A DNA stretch of 64,000 nt from Selaginella moellendorffii. Its lineage: Eukaryota; Streptophyta; Lycopodiopsida; Selaginellales; Selaginellaceae. Location of the stretch: positions 191,855 to 255,854 of the forward strand of contig NW_003314334.1 of NCBI RefSeq assembly GCF_000143415.4, given 5' to 3'. This document shows, one piece after another, positions 33,872-45,472 of this stretch. The notes under the pieces are model-generated. The model was not told where the DNA came from, made no database searches, and worked only from the letters and a program-made list of their open reading frames with translations. Positions within the stretch are counted from its first letter, which is position 1; each line of letters opens with the position of its first letter. The translations under genes were made by a program, and so were the position numbers.

Positions 33872-34535
33872 ATGCAGCTCTACAAGTACCTTAGCTCCAG
33901 AGGCGGGATGATCGAGGAGGAGCTGGCATGTCGAACCTCGTCAAATCATGCCCCGCACAACTCCACAAAGCAATACGCTACTGCACAGCGGACGAAGAAG
34001 GTAGGCACTTGGCATCGCTGTGTATCGCTGCTTGCGAGCCCATGCAGCACTTCGAGATGTGGATGGCGATCATACTCACGACTGACGACCTCCCATGCAT
34101 GGACAATGCAAGGACGAGGAAAGGAAGGGCTGCGGCACACGTAGAGTTCGACGACACCACTGCTATCCTCGCGGCACAAGCACTTGCGGCACTGGCTTTC
34201 GGGAGGGTCGTGGACTCCACGCTCGTCTTGGCGGACAAGAGGCTGAGGCTGGTCAAGAAATTCTCTCTCTCAATGCAGAGGCTTGTGTATGGACAGTACG
34301 ACGACGTCAAGAAGGGAGAGGTTGGAAACACTCGAGGAACCCAACGCCAAGAACACCAACAAGGCGAGCTCCTTCTTCGAGCTGCCGCTGGTAGCGACTA
34401 TAGTCGGCGGCGCCGGCGAGGAGGAGATTGAGGGCCTGAGGAGATTTGGGCGATATTTTCGGCCTCATGTGGCAAGTGAACGACGATCTAAGCGACGCGA
34501 CCATGACGGCGGAGGAGATGGGCAAGGCGAGTAGT
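33872..34535 (+). pseudogene. Truncated GGPP-synthase-like copy 1
   Basis: Matches the copy at 36351-37266 from MQLYKYLSSRG onward but has an 8-nt deletion at about 33926 that shifts the frame, a larger deletion at about 34035 that removes the segment after CIAACE, and the reading-frame break near 34310 that is also found in copy 2. It ends shortly after EEMGK, where the duplication breaks, so the C-terminal third is missing. The first aspartate-rich motif (DDLPCMD) is still readable. Not a working gene. Confidence 0.88.
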
Positions 34536-34572
34536 GAATTTGCTCTCTAATCACAGGTAAAGTGAATCTAAT
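34536..34572. other. Duplication junction with short filler
   Basis: About 37 bp between the broken synthase copy and the RAD16 exon 1 fragment match neither parent by eye, as expected of filler DNA at an end-joined breakpoint. Confidence 0.6.
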
Positions 34573-34590
34573 TCTTTTGCCGCCCGCCAT
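34573..34590 (-). pseudogene. Orphan RAD16 exon 1 fragment
   Basis: Contains the ATG and first codons (MAGGK) of the RAD16-like gene on the minus strand, identical to 32163-32179, followed upstream by a copy of its promoter (34591-34860). It is cut off after five codons by the junction. The promoter copy may still fire antisense into the broken synthase copy. Confidence 0.85.
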
Positions 34591-34860
34591 CGCCGCTTCG
34601 CCCTAGCAACCAAGTTTTTTGGCGCGAGATTTTATGTCCGCTTTTAGGTGGATAATTTTGCCACGTTTGCCCTTAGGGTTTGCAACATTATTATTAACAA
34701 CTGTCGATAAGCAAAATCTTGCAAATCGTGGCGGCGAAGAAAAAGAAAAAAATTCACAGCAACAGTACCAGATTTTCTTCCCCGACCCCGATCGATCGAT
34801 CGATCGATAGATCTAGCGAGCTCATGGATCTCCCCGATAGATATAATTCTAGCCCATGGA

Positions 34861-35466
34861 TCACGAATTTGATAGTTGTGGATGCGGTGGAGAGTATGAT
34901 CCAGGGGACGATGGCGACAACGAGGAGGACGTGGATGCTTGAGCTATGCTCCTGGGACCAAATCCCTGCTCGATCGATCTCGCCAGCGACGCCGCCCGCC
35001 GGTGCTCAATGTATTTCTTCGTCTTGCACACGTAGAGCACCAGCGCCCCAATCGAAGCCACGAAGAACACGATCACAACCACAATTGCGATCTTCTCGCC
35101 TGGGCTGTGCGACACGACAGCGTCTACAGTTGCATTCTGGACAACACCTGCGTGATCCGGAGAAGCCGCTGGTGCCGTGATTTCGAGATCATCCGGAGAT
35201 ATCGTCTTCTCCAAGAACTTGGGACGAGATTCTGCTGGAGAGTTATGCTCTAGCGTTTGTCGCCTGGGCGATGCAAACGCTGTCGCCTGCTCCGATTTGA
35301 TCAAACCAGGGATTTCCACTCCAAAGCTATGATCCTCATGATACCTGATGACAAGTTTCGCTGGCAACAATCTATTGCCGCTGGCGACATTGGGTTCCAG
35401 CACCAAAACCAAAAGAATCACAAGCGCCACTGCCACATTCATGAGAAGTGAGCTTCTCCCAGCCAT
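34861..35466 (-). CDS. Small single-pass (type I) membrane protein, unknown family, copy 2
   Basis: 201 aa from the ATG at 35466, a near-identical paralogue of 32517-33110. It has the same signal peptide (one substitution, VAVVLV to VAVALV), the same transmembrane helix and the same Ser/Pro-rich tail. It differs by a short in-frame insertion (FASPR region after SEQAT), by N-A-T-V instead of N-A-T-R before DAVVSH, and by a last-residue change pattern. Function unknown. Confidence 0.7.
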   Translation of the reverse strand: MAGRSSLLMNVAVALVILLVLVLEPNVASGNRLLPAKLVIRYHEDHSFGVEIPGLIKSEQATAFASPRRQTLEHNSPAESRPKFLEKTISPDDLEITAPAASPDHAGVVQNATVDAVVSHSPGEKIAIVVVIVFFVASIGALVLYVCKTKKYIEHRRAASLARSIEQGFGPRSIAQASTSSSLSPSSPGSYSPPHPQLSNS

Positions 35467-36350
35467 AGCGTCCACAGAAAAAGTGGCACTATGTGATGAC
35501 AATGTTGTGTGGCGATCAATTTTCTGACCTCAACGTTGATTTAAATCAAGTAGCCCGGAAACTAGCGAAAAACCATGGAACCTGCAGTGGGACTCATTAG
35601 GAAACTTCTACCGTTCAACAGCATAGACGTGGAAAACTTTCTTTAAGTATTCTGAAATATTTGCTCGAAATTTTTAGCAACTGGTGAGATAGTGGGTCAT
35701 AGATCCGGTCAACCCAACACATTCGGGAAAAAAGAGAGAAAAACCTTGCTTTAGTTTAAAGTTTCCTTGCAGGTGGAAGGTCGGGTCCAAACAAACTCTG
35801 ACCTGCAAGCGCTAGTTCACAAGTTCGTCATCCTGGATGCGTTTAATCCACAGGATGTGATCAACGTGATTTGCCTGTAACCGAGATGGCCCCAGACAAT
35901 AAACCAACACACGCAGGCATGAAGATAGCGTCCCGGGCTCTTACACGTAATTCCAGCGTTGAAAGCTCGGCAATGCATTCATGTGGTTCCATCCACTAGC
36001 AGATCTATCTGTGGCGGTCGCGTCCCTCAGCCATTGCGCGTTGTTCTTCATCGCTTGCGATTTCTCCGCTGGAATGACAGAACGTTTTCACGCTCGCTAT
36101 TGCTCTGCAACATCACCGTCAGCAATCCTCAGCAACGGTATACCTCAAAAGGTATTGTTCAAGTTCCAATGCGATTGGTGGTTCTAGAGCGAGCTTCTCC
36201 TCAATCAGAAGCACGAAACACATCCAAAGTTCGTGCTCACCGGTGAGCAGAGCAGAAAAATTCATCCACTTCCAGTGCCGCTCTGCAACAACAGAGGCAC
36301 CATTGAGCAGCAGCAGCAGCAGCAGCAATACAGCAAACAAGGAGCAAATC
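35467..36350. other. Region between membrane-protein copy 2 and synthase-like copy 2
   Basis: Shared upstream region of the two divergent genes. It holds the 68-codon ATG frame 35981-36187 (possible transit-peptide exon, unproven) and a short CAG run at about 36309-36327 just before the synthase ATG. Confidence 0.35.
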
Positions 36351-37266
36351 ATGCAGCTCTACAAGTACCTTAGCTCCAGAGGCGAGATGATCGAGGAGGA
36401 GCTGGACAAAATCATGTCGAACCTCGTCAAATCATGCCCGGCACAACTCCACAAAGCAATACGCTACTGCACAGCGGACGAAGAAGGTAGGCACTTGGCA
36501 TCGCTGTGTATCGCTGCTTGCGAGCTGGTGGGAGGAGACCGCCACGCAGCACTTCCAATGGCTTGCACCATCGAGATGTGGATGGCGATCATACTCACGA
36601 CTGACGACCTCCCATGCATGGACAATGCAAGGACGAGGAAAGGAAGGGCTGCGGCACACGTAGAGTTCAACGACACCACTGCTATCCTCGCGGCACAAGC
36701 ACTTGCGGCACTGGCTTTCGGGACGGTCGTGGACTCCACGCTCGTCTCGGCGGACAAGAGGCTGAGGCTGGTCAAGGAATTCTCTCTCTCAATGCAGAGG
36801 CTTGTGTATGGACAGTACGACGACGTCAAGAAGGGAGAGGTTGGAAACACTCGAGGAACTCAACGCCAAGAACACCAACAAGACGAGCTCCTTCTTCGAG
36901 CTGCCGCTGGTAGCGGGGGCTATAGTCGGCGGCGCCGGCGAGGAGGAGATTGAGGGCCTGAGGAGATTTGGGCGATATTTCGGCCTCATGTGGCAAGTGA
37001 ACGACGATCTAAGCGACGCGACCATGACGGCGGAGGAGATGGGCAAGGACGCGAGTAATGACGCCAAGAATCGCATGACAACATACTTGACGCTGCTGGG
37101 AGCCAAGAGGAGCGCGCAGCTGCGAGACGAGCTTGCGAATCGAGCCCAGGAGGCGCTGCTCCAGCGCTTCCCCGCCAAGAATGTGAAGATCCTGCTAGGA
37201 ATCGTGGAGGCGACACGCCGATTTGGCTCGATCTACAAGAACTCTCAGCTCCTTTCCAAAATCTAA
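36351..37266 (+). pseudogene. Geranylgeranyl diphosphate synthase-like gene, copy 2, with a reading-frame break
   Basis: Trans-prenyltransferase (polyprenyl synthetase) fold. Frame 1 (from ATG 36351) covers KYLSSRGEMIEEEL, LHKAIRY, ASLCIAACELVGG, the first aspartate motif DDLPCMDN, and ends near YGQYDDVKKGE. Frame 2 then continues with ETLEELNAKNTNKTSSFFEL, the second motif QVNDDLSD, and the C-terminus to TAA at 37264. The frames join if 2 nt were lost in a GAGAG run near 36836, or if a 58-nt GT-AG intron (36825-36882) is removed, which gives an open 285-codon frame but deletes a conserved helix containing the KT motif. The same break is in copy 1, so it predates the duplication. I call it a probable pseudogene. 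A plastid transit peptide is not evident. It converges with the ABCB gene (58 bp between stops). Confidence 0.65.
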
Positions 37267-37324
37267 AATATCTATTCTAGGCTAAAGTATCGCAACCGTT
37301 GGAAAAATGTATACGGCTAGGGTC

Positions 37325-40300
37325 CTAGCTTGCTGGCTTGTGGCGATGGAGCTTGACCAGCGTAGCGTAGGCGCCATTGGGCTTTGTGATGAGCTCCTCG
37401 TGGCTGCCCTGTTCCACAATCCCTCCATTCTTCACCACCGCAATCATGTCCACGCCCACAATCGTGGACAATCGATGCGCCACAACCACGCTCGTCTTGC
37501 CCACCATGATCCGATCCAGCGCTTCCTGGACCAGCCTCTCCGACTCTGCATCCAGCGCGCTCGTTGCCTCGTCCAGGAGTAAGATCTTGGGCTCCTTGAG
37601 CACCGCCCTCGCGATCGCGATCCGCTGCTTCTGCCCGCCCGAGAGCTGGATTCCCCTCTCCCCGACCTCGGTCTCGTATCCTCCCGGCATCGCGGAGATG
37701 AAGCTGTGCGCGTTGGCGGCCTTGGCGGCCGCGGTGATCTCTTCCTCGCTCACGGGCGCGCCGCTCTCTTTCCCATACGCGATGTTGGACCGGATGCTGC
37801 CGCTAAACAGTGTGGGCTCTTGGCTGACCAGGGCGATGTTTTGTCGGAGCCAGCGTAGCTTGAGCGATCGAATGTCAACGCCATCGATGAGAATGCTGCC
37901 CGAATCTGGGTCGTAGAACCTCTCCAGTAGCGAGATGACTGTGGACTTGCCGCTTCCACTCTCGCCGACCAGCGCCATGGTCTGCGCAACACAGAAAACA
38001 GACCGGGAAATTTCAAATTCGAAAATTTAAAAGGGAGACGTACCTTGCCCGCGGGGATGGAGAAGCTCAAGTTTCGGAAGATCTCCGCCTCGTGCCGCGC
38101 TGGATAGCGGAATCTCACGTTCCGGAACTCGATGTCTCCGCGAGTCGATTCCAGCGTCTTGCCTTCCTCGTTGGAAGGATCTATCTTTGATTTCCTGTCC
38201 AGAGTCGCGAAGATCGAGTTCACTCCCGCTTTCACCTTTGCAAAGTCGGGGGCGAGCGACACTCCCTGAGCTATGCCGAATGCGCTCATCGTGATCGCAA
38301 AGAACACCTGGAGGATCACGAAGTAAGATCAACCATGCAAGCCTCTCAAAGTGCTTACCTTAAACACGTTTTGGAAGCTTGTTTTGCCCTCCCTGACAAG
38401 ACGAGCTCCAAACCAAAAGCTGAAGGCATAGGCTGCGAACATAACGAAGCTCGAAAGGCCGAGACCGATTCCACTCACAACTCCGTTGCGAATCCCGTTC
38501 CTGGTTGGGATGGAGCACTTTGTTTTGTAAAGCTCCAGCATTTTAGCTTCGAGGCAGTAAGAGCTCACAGTACGAATGCTGCTCACTGCATCGTTTGCGA
38601 TTTTTGTGGCCTCTTCATACATGACCTGTGCGTGCATACAAGGAGGATGTAAGCAAAACATTGATCGAGAAAAACATAAAACGAAGGTGGAAAACTTACC
38701 TTCGCATCTTTGCTGAAACCGATCATCATCTTGGTCTGGACTACGCCTTGAGCTCCGAGTAGTGGAATAAGTGCCAAGACAACAAGTGACAATATCCAGT
38801 TTGCAGTGAACGCGATGACGAGCCCTGCAATGAGTGACGCCAGATTTTGCAGCAGCAGCGACAAGGAATCGCCAACCATGCTCTTGACATGAGCAGCATC
38901 TACTGAGAGCCGGGAACTGATTGCTCCACTAGAAAAAAGGAAAGAAAAACCTTAGAAAAACTTTCGAAATAGAGCTAGTCAAAGCTACCTTGAATTGGAC
39001 GGATCGTCAAACCAGGCAATCTCCTGACGAACGACGGACTCGAACGATCTCTTCCGGACTCGTCGAATGAGTCTCTGGCCGATGAATCCGAAGGCGCTGA
39101 GTTGTATGGGAGAGATGATCAAGCACGCGGAAGCTTGTACCAGGAACATGCTCGCCCAGAAGTTGGCGTCGTGTCTCAGCTTGTGCCGGTTCGTGCTGTA
39201 CAAAACTCCGAAAATGTTGGACAGAAGCAGGCCGAAGACCGGAAACACCACACCGTTTGCAGTGGAAGCAAGAGCTCCAACGATGAAAACCGGTGTTTCT
39301 GGCTTGTTCATAGCTGCGAGGCGAAGAAAGTTGTTCCGGGTTACTCCTGTTTTTCCGTCGCTCTTGTCGGCCTGCTCTGGATCGACACTCGCCGTTCTAG
39401 TCAAGGAGAACGAACTTCGAGTTACGTTGCGTTTGCTTCCAAACGATCCACGGCTGCTACTCCTGCTCAGCCTTCGTTCATCCAGCTCTTGATCGATTAC
39501 TACCACCTCGTCTGGATCGATTGCTTGAGCAGCGCTCAAGCTCTGGTTTGACTTCACCTCGTGCATTTCTTGGAGACGAACTAGTTGTTCGTAAGCTCCA
39601 TCTGGCCTCTGAATAAGTTCCGAGTGTGTCCCTGCAAAGATACGAGCGTGACTTGGATGATCTAGAGGAGTTTCAAAAGGTGTAGATTTACCTTTCTCCA
39701 CAATGCTTCCTCTTTGAACAACAGCGATGCAGTCTGCGTTTTTGATCGTGGAAAGCCTGTGAGCGACGATCACTGTTGTCCTGTTCACCATGATCCGGTC
39801 CAATGCTTCCTGCACCACTCGCTCCGACTCGGCATCCAAAGCGCTGGTTGCCTCGTCCAGCAGAAGAATGCGAGGATTTTTTAGTATAGCTCTAGCGATG
39901 GCCACCCTTTGCTTCTGTCCGCCAGAAAGCTGAGTCCCGTGCTCTCCAACTTGTGTGTCGAATCCCTTAAAGGTTGGACGCAAACAAAAGATAACTATGG
40001 AACTTTCCATGAAAACTTTGAAAGCATTTACCTTTGGCATCTTGCTGATAAACTTCGCAGCGTTCGCAAGGCGAGCAGCTTCCATAATCTCCTCCTCAGT
40101 CGCTCCCTCTCTGCCATAAGCAATGTTCTCTCTGATGGAGGTTGCAAACAAAACCGGTTCCTGGCTGACGAGTCCGATCTGTTGGCGTAGCCACTTCGGC
40201 TGGAGCTTCCGGATGTCGACACCATCGATCAAAACCTCGCCAGCCTGAGGATCATAAAACCTCTCGATCAAGCTTATCACCGTCGACTTGCCGCTGCCAC

Positions 40301-41874
40301 TCTCCCCGACCAAAGCAACTGTTGTCCCAGACGGGATTTCCAGATTGAAGCTCGTAAACACCGGGACATCTGGACGTGTGGGATACGAAAAGGTGACGTC
40401 CCGAAGCTCGATATCGCCCTTCACACTCTCTAGTGTTTGTCCGCTCATGTCAAAGGCATCAATCAGAGGGACTCGACGAATGACTTCGAACATCTTGTAA
40501 GCTGCAGCTCTTCCGGATGCTATCGCAGTAATACTGGGTGAAGTTTGTCCCAAAGACCTGAGAAAAGAGAAAGGTTTGCTGCTTCTGAAACGTTCTAAAA
40601 CACTTACATGCCTCCGGTGAGCACAGCAAACAAGACACTGATGACATCTCCACCCGAGTATCCACCGTTTAAAACCAGCTTTGATCCGTACCACAGCGCT
40701 AGACCATAGCTGGAAAACATGGTGAACAGCGTGAAACCAAGGCCAGCTCCCGATGCGACTCCTTCAAAAACTCCAGCTTTGTACGCTTTCGTAAGTGCTG
40801 TCTCGTAGTCAGCCATGGACTTACGCTCGCCAGTAAACGAAGCCACCTGTAAAAAAAGTCGTGAAATTCGTGCTGGCCTGGAAGTTTCATCTTGGACCTT
40901 CTGGTGCAAAGAAAAAACACTTACAGTTCTGATGCCTCCAGTGACTTGTTCCACCACAACTGCCGCCTCGGCGTAAGCTTTCTGGCCTCGACTCGCCATT
41001 TTGGACATGAGATTGGCCATCATCCCTCCAGCAAAAACGAGCAGAGGCATCACGGACATCATCACTAGCGTGAGCTTCCAGCCTTTGATGAAGGCAATTA
41101 CAAAACCACCAAAGAAAGCGGTGGTGAATTGGATGAGCTTCGACACCTGCGAGAAAGAAGAGCGCTCACACATTTCCATCCCGAAGTTTCTCGAGTTTTT
41201 CTGTACCTTTTCACCCATTGCATCTTGTATGAGGATTGTATCTCCGGACATTCGACCGATCACTTCTCCCGTCTTGGTTTCTTTGTCAAAAAAGGAGATG
41301 TCTTGTCGCAGAATGGCTTTGAGATACAAGTTTCGAATCCTCGCGGCTTGTCTCTCTCCGGTGCACATCCAGCACGCAAGTTCTGTAAAACCGCCGCACG
41401 ATCACACTGCGTACAAAAAAACGTGGAAATAATACTTACGAAACAAAGATCCAATAGAAGCCACGATCCCGAGATACACAAACCTTAACGACACCTGATT
41501 CAGTCCATCGAGAAACTTAGAAACAGAGTAAAATATTCCGCTTCTCCTTCTTTTCTTTTTTTTCTTTCTTTTTCTTTTTTTTCTTCTTCTCGATCGAGAA
41601 TGAATGACTTTACCTTGGAGACTTCCCTGGAGAGGCGATCCACATCGCTCACGTTCTGCCCAAACGAATCCGTCAGCTCGCCGAAGACAATCGCCATGAG
41701 CGGCATCGTCATTCCGTTTGCCACAGCGCCGACAGTTCCCAGCACCATGAGGAGGACATCCATCCAATCCGCGAAGCTGAAGAGCTTGAAAATGGGGACA
41801 ACTTGAGTCGCGGACTGATCATCTTGCACTGCTGCTGCTGCTGCGTTCGATCCAGCGACATCCTTTTCTACCAT
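37325..41874 (-). CDS. ABCB-like: ABC transporter B family (MDR/P-glycoprotein type full transporter), 12 exons
   Basis: ATP-driven exporter or auxin carrier class, TMD-NBD-TMD-NBD. Exons in order: 41874-41614, 41494-41440, 41382-41207, 41146-40925, 40846-40608, 40557-40032, 39965-39692, 39631-38989, 38928-38700, 38625-38359, 38307-38044, 37981-37325, giving 1270 aa, a normal length. TMD1: [62 protein letters not shown]1: GESGSGKST near 402, [35 protein letters not shown]. The linker is Ser/Arg-rich. TMD2: [18 protein letters not shown]-type DNA-loop region and [20 protein letters not shown]2: GESGSGKST near 1058, [38 protein letters not shown]. Both NBDs have all catalytic motifs. The upstream frame has no ATG, so 41874 is the start. 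Intron 1's acceptor was placed at 41495 to join SREVSK to VSLRFVYLG. Confidence 0.95.
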
Positions 41875-44152
41875 TCTCGAGCTCGAGCTCGAAAAAACAG
41901 AGGAGGACAAAGTGGAGCTCTATGTACCTGGGAGTGGGAGCGACCTTTATTGGAAGAAGAAAGCTTAAGCGCCAAGAAAAATACCTAGGCAGCTACTACC
42001 ATGCTGTTCCGGTCAAGGTTCGGGACCCAAAAACGACAGCGCCCATGCGTTAAACTATGCATTTCATGCTCATTTCCAAGTCGGTTCCTTGGAAATATCT
42101 AATTGTAGTATATTGTACCTGCTTAGGCCAAAGCATTAAAAGTTAAAGAAAGACATGGGCTATTTAACATCAGAGCTTCTAGCTTCATCCAGCAAAAATG
42201 GAGCAATACTCTGTGGCTACCATATTGCCCCCACCACCACAGCTTCTATCAAAGGCAAAATGTGTAAATGCTTTATTTTCTTGATGGAAGCTGATTTGAT
42301 ATGACTATACTTTTTATAAAGATGTTATGTTTTCACCAGCAGAAGAATGGAAATTTTAAAGGTATAAAGTTGTTCATATTCTTGTGGTTCTGTACTAGCC
42401 TCATATGAAGAAAATCCAAGACAATACAAAGATGTGCAAATTTTAAGTTGTGACATAGTTTGATCGAGCATGGCTGTATGCCTTGCCACTTAGAACGCTT
42501 AATAGCAAAAAACCAGCATTTGCCCTAATATAACAATTGGTATACTTATGAATACACTTTATTTGTTGGATAAGATAATAAGAGTGGCAATATCATACAT
42601 TTTGACACTTTTTTATATAGAGAGGTGGTAGTCACCGAAGATTCATGTGTGTGGTTCAGCTACAATTGCCTCACTATAAATGAAATTATCCAAGTATTTA
42701 ATAAAATATTATAATTTAGAAGACATAACAGGCTCAAATTATAATTTATAATCACAAGATCAATCTAAATGAATATTAACCATTAAATGATTAAAATATA
42801 CTAAAATATCTGAGCATATTCTAGGTATTATCCACTACCAGCTAACATGTTAAATATTAAAATAATTTGCTATTGTAAGGTCCAAGTGTACAATTAAAAT
42901 ACCATAAACTAATATTAATAGCTATACAATCTTAGTGTAATTTTAATAGCCATCAAATTGGTTTCAATCAAACCACTCACTCTTATATATAAACTAGGAT
43001 TTTTGAGCTAATTGATATGCACATTTCTATATTTCATTTATATATTTTATACACATATTGGTGAAGATGAAGGGCAATTTTAATTGTCCCTGAAGAGTTT
43101 TTTTTATTTGGGATTTTGGTTTAAATCTAACTTTGCATCAATTAGATCTTATTTTCCTTACAATTTTCTTTCTTTTTTTTCCTTTTTTTTCCTTTTTCCT
43201 TTTTCATTCATCTTCATGGTAGAGTAGTAACCTCCTTCTCTTTTAACTCTAAAGTAGTAATTGGTGCAATTGCTAAATGCTATACAAAACAATTAGACTC
43301 AATTGATGATGGCATTTATGACATGTGGTACAACTCTTCTTGCTTTTGTTGCCAATCTTACATTTGGTCAGAGTTCTTTTGTGGAAATCCTAGCATTAAT
43401 TCAATCACTTTACAATGATTGTTATATATTATTCTTGGGATGATGCTTAGTGTTTACATGAGTTTCTTATGTGTTTTCAAAGGACGGTATTGTAGTAATA
43501 TAATGGTTTGAGTTCAACCACTTATGCAGATTAGAGCATTCTCCCAGGCCCCTTCATATGTGCATTTGGACATATTAATAATTGTAATAGTGCCTTCCAA
43601 CAATTGTATTGTTTTTGTTAAGAGCCATATGAGATATTGATGTAATTTGTCATTCATTTCCAAAGCCTTTTGCATCATGCAGAGCTAAATATATAGAAGT
43701 GGATTAAGTTGAGAATATTGTGGACAACACTTCATCAATATCTTGTAAGATTTATATATGCACTTACTTTAACCACCTTTGATGATGCTTTTCACATAGC
43801 ACGACATTAACATCTTCCATTTTTCGTTGTACATCCTTTAGCTCCACTTCTTATGGGAGGCATTACTAGGCATGTAATAAGGTTGGTCACACGTATTAAT
43901 GTTATTGGCATTTTCCGGATTGGCATTCTCAATTTCCTAATTGGAGACTTTAGTGTCAATAACGTCCTTTTCATGCTCAATTTCCTAATTGGAGACTTTA
44001 GTGTCAATAACGTCCTTTTCATGCTATTACAGTAGAAGGTCTAGACACCAAAATGTTTCCAAGAAACGAGGAGTTGCGTGAGTAATTGACAGTCTTTACA
44101 CAAATAAGTTGGTGACCCCTCCCTTCTTTTGAGAGTATCATCAAAGGGGTTT
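41875..44152. other. AT-rich intergenic DNA left of the gypsy element
   Basis: After the ABCB upstream region (to about 42100), composition drops sharply to AT-rich with no long ORF. It is probably old repeat DNA. The only clear structure is the 48-bp direct repeat at 43928-44023. Confidence 0.6.
43928..44023. repeat. 48-bp tandem repeat, two identical copies
   Basis: Units 43928-43975 and 43976-44023 begin CTCAATTTCC and are identical. The length is a multiple of three, so a short frame runs through both on each strand, but nothing suggests coding. Confidence 0.92.
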
Positions 44153-44369
44153 TGTTAGGCGCCAGCTTTGACTACATAGTCGACTTCGGTCAAAGGGAGG
44201 CTCAAGGGTATATTAAGGCATGTTAGGGTAAGGGACTAAACCTACCCTAAGGCTCACAGTGGAGCTTTTGAGGTAGCTCGGGGGTGGTTGGGTGGTGAGG
44301 AACCTCAAGAGGTTGTGTAGTATAGTCTAGGGTGACTAGATCTCTATCTTTTTGCGCCAAATCATAACA
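44153..44369 (+). repeat. 5' LTR of gypsy element
   Basis: 217 bp, starts TGTTAGGCGCC and ends ATAACA. It contains a segment of about 68 bp (from CTCACAGTGG) that is absent from the 3' LTR. Confidence 0.9.
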
Positions 44370-44370
44370 T

Positions 44371-44381
44371 TGGTATCAGAG
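44371..44381 (+). promoter_or_regulatory. Primer-binding site (initiator tRNA-Met type)
   Basis: TGGTATCAGAG directly after the 5' LTR is complementary to the 3' end of plant initiator tRNA-Met, the standard gypsy primer. Confidence 0.85.
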
Positions 44382-44528
44382 GAGTTGGTTGTGATGGCTG
44401 ACCAAGCTGAATGTTGAAATCCTATTGTCGATGGTGGTGCTGACGATGGTGCTGACGAAGCTGCAGAGATTTGGACCATTCAAGATGTGGTTTATGAGCT
44501 GTGAGCCCTTAATCGAAATCAGTAAGAA

Positions 44529-45472
44529 ATGCAAGACAAGATGCATGGCATGATGGATACCATGCGTGGGCGTGTTGAGGCACTTGAGGCTGGACGGGGT
44601 AGCGCTCCAAGTAAGCCTTCTTTGGTAGATCGACTCAAGATTCCAACTTTTTCCTGTGATGGTGGTATGGACGAGTGTCTCGCTTGGCTAGCCAATGTGA
44701 AGAAGTTCTTGGTTGCTAGAGGAACTCCAGATGCTGAGGCTTTAGTGGCTATTCCGATGGTTTTGCATAATGCGGGTCTTCAATGGTGGAATTGGCTTGA
44801 GGAGTCCCGTGTTGTGGATAAGAAACCACCAGTGTTTACCATGGATGAGTTTGAGGCTGCTTTCTATTTACGTTTTGCCCCTCATTATGACGTGGAGAAT
44901 GCTCGTATAGAACTTCGACATTTCCAGCAAGGGAAATGACACTCGGGGACTATATTGAGAAGCTTACTCACTCGATTAGTCGTGTTCCAACGAAGGATCC
45001 AGATCAGAACAAGTCCTACTTCATTGATGGCCTACATAGTGAGAGCATGCGGCAACACTTGCGTCATTCTCAGCCTACAAAGAGTTTGGAGGAGCTCTTT
45101 GATGCAGCTCGTCGACTTGACAATGACAAGCACAAGTCTCGCAAGCGTTCGTGGAGTCCTTCTGCCGAGATTCGTCGTGATGATCGCCGTGGACACAAGG
45201 ATGGGAACAAGCATCACAAGTTGAAGTCAGTGGTGACTACTTCAGATGCAAAGGGGTCCAAGAAGCAGAAGTTCTTTGTGAAGAATTATAGACAGGGTTG
45301 TCATCATTGCAGCGAACTTGGACACTACAAGACTGATTGTCTGCAATTGAAGAACAAGCAGCAGGACAAAAAGAATGGCCAATCTTCTTCTCACGGTAAG
45401 TCAGATACTAAAAAGTTGCAAACTTTACAGTGTGAGGATGAGGAGAATGACCATTCCGGTCGGAGAAAGTGA
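44529..45472 (+). pseudogene. gag remnant of gypsy element
   Basis: Retrotransposon gag domain (ECLAWLANVKKFLVARG, FEAAFYLRFAP) in the first frame stops at 44937. The remainder continues in another frame through LEELFDAARRLD, a basic region and a CCHC zinc knuckle (CHHCSELGHYKTDC), ending at 45472. One frame break near 44937 separates the parts. Confidence 0.85.

Larger units (their letters stand above)
32163..34535. repeat. Segmental duplication, left unit
   Basis: This segment runs from inside RAD16 exon 1, through the RAD16 upstream region and the membrane-protein gene (32517-33110), to a truncated GGPP-synthase-like copy. It is repeated in the same order and orientation at 34573-37055 with high similarity and small indels. 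The right end loses similarity just after the codons for EEMGK in the synthase. Confidence 0.9.
34573..37055. repeat. Segmental duplication, right unit
   Basis: Second copy of the 32163-34535 segment. It contains a RAD16 exon 1 fragment, a membrane-protein gene and the more complete synthase-like gene. It includes about 100 bp near 35560-35830 that are absent from the left unit. Confidence 0.9.

Noticed and set aside
43807-44035. Short frames on both strands with an internal 16-residue repeat
   Set aside because: Entirely explained by the 48-bp tandem repeat in AT-rich DNA.
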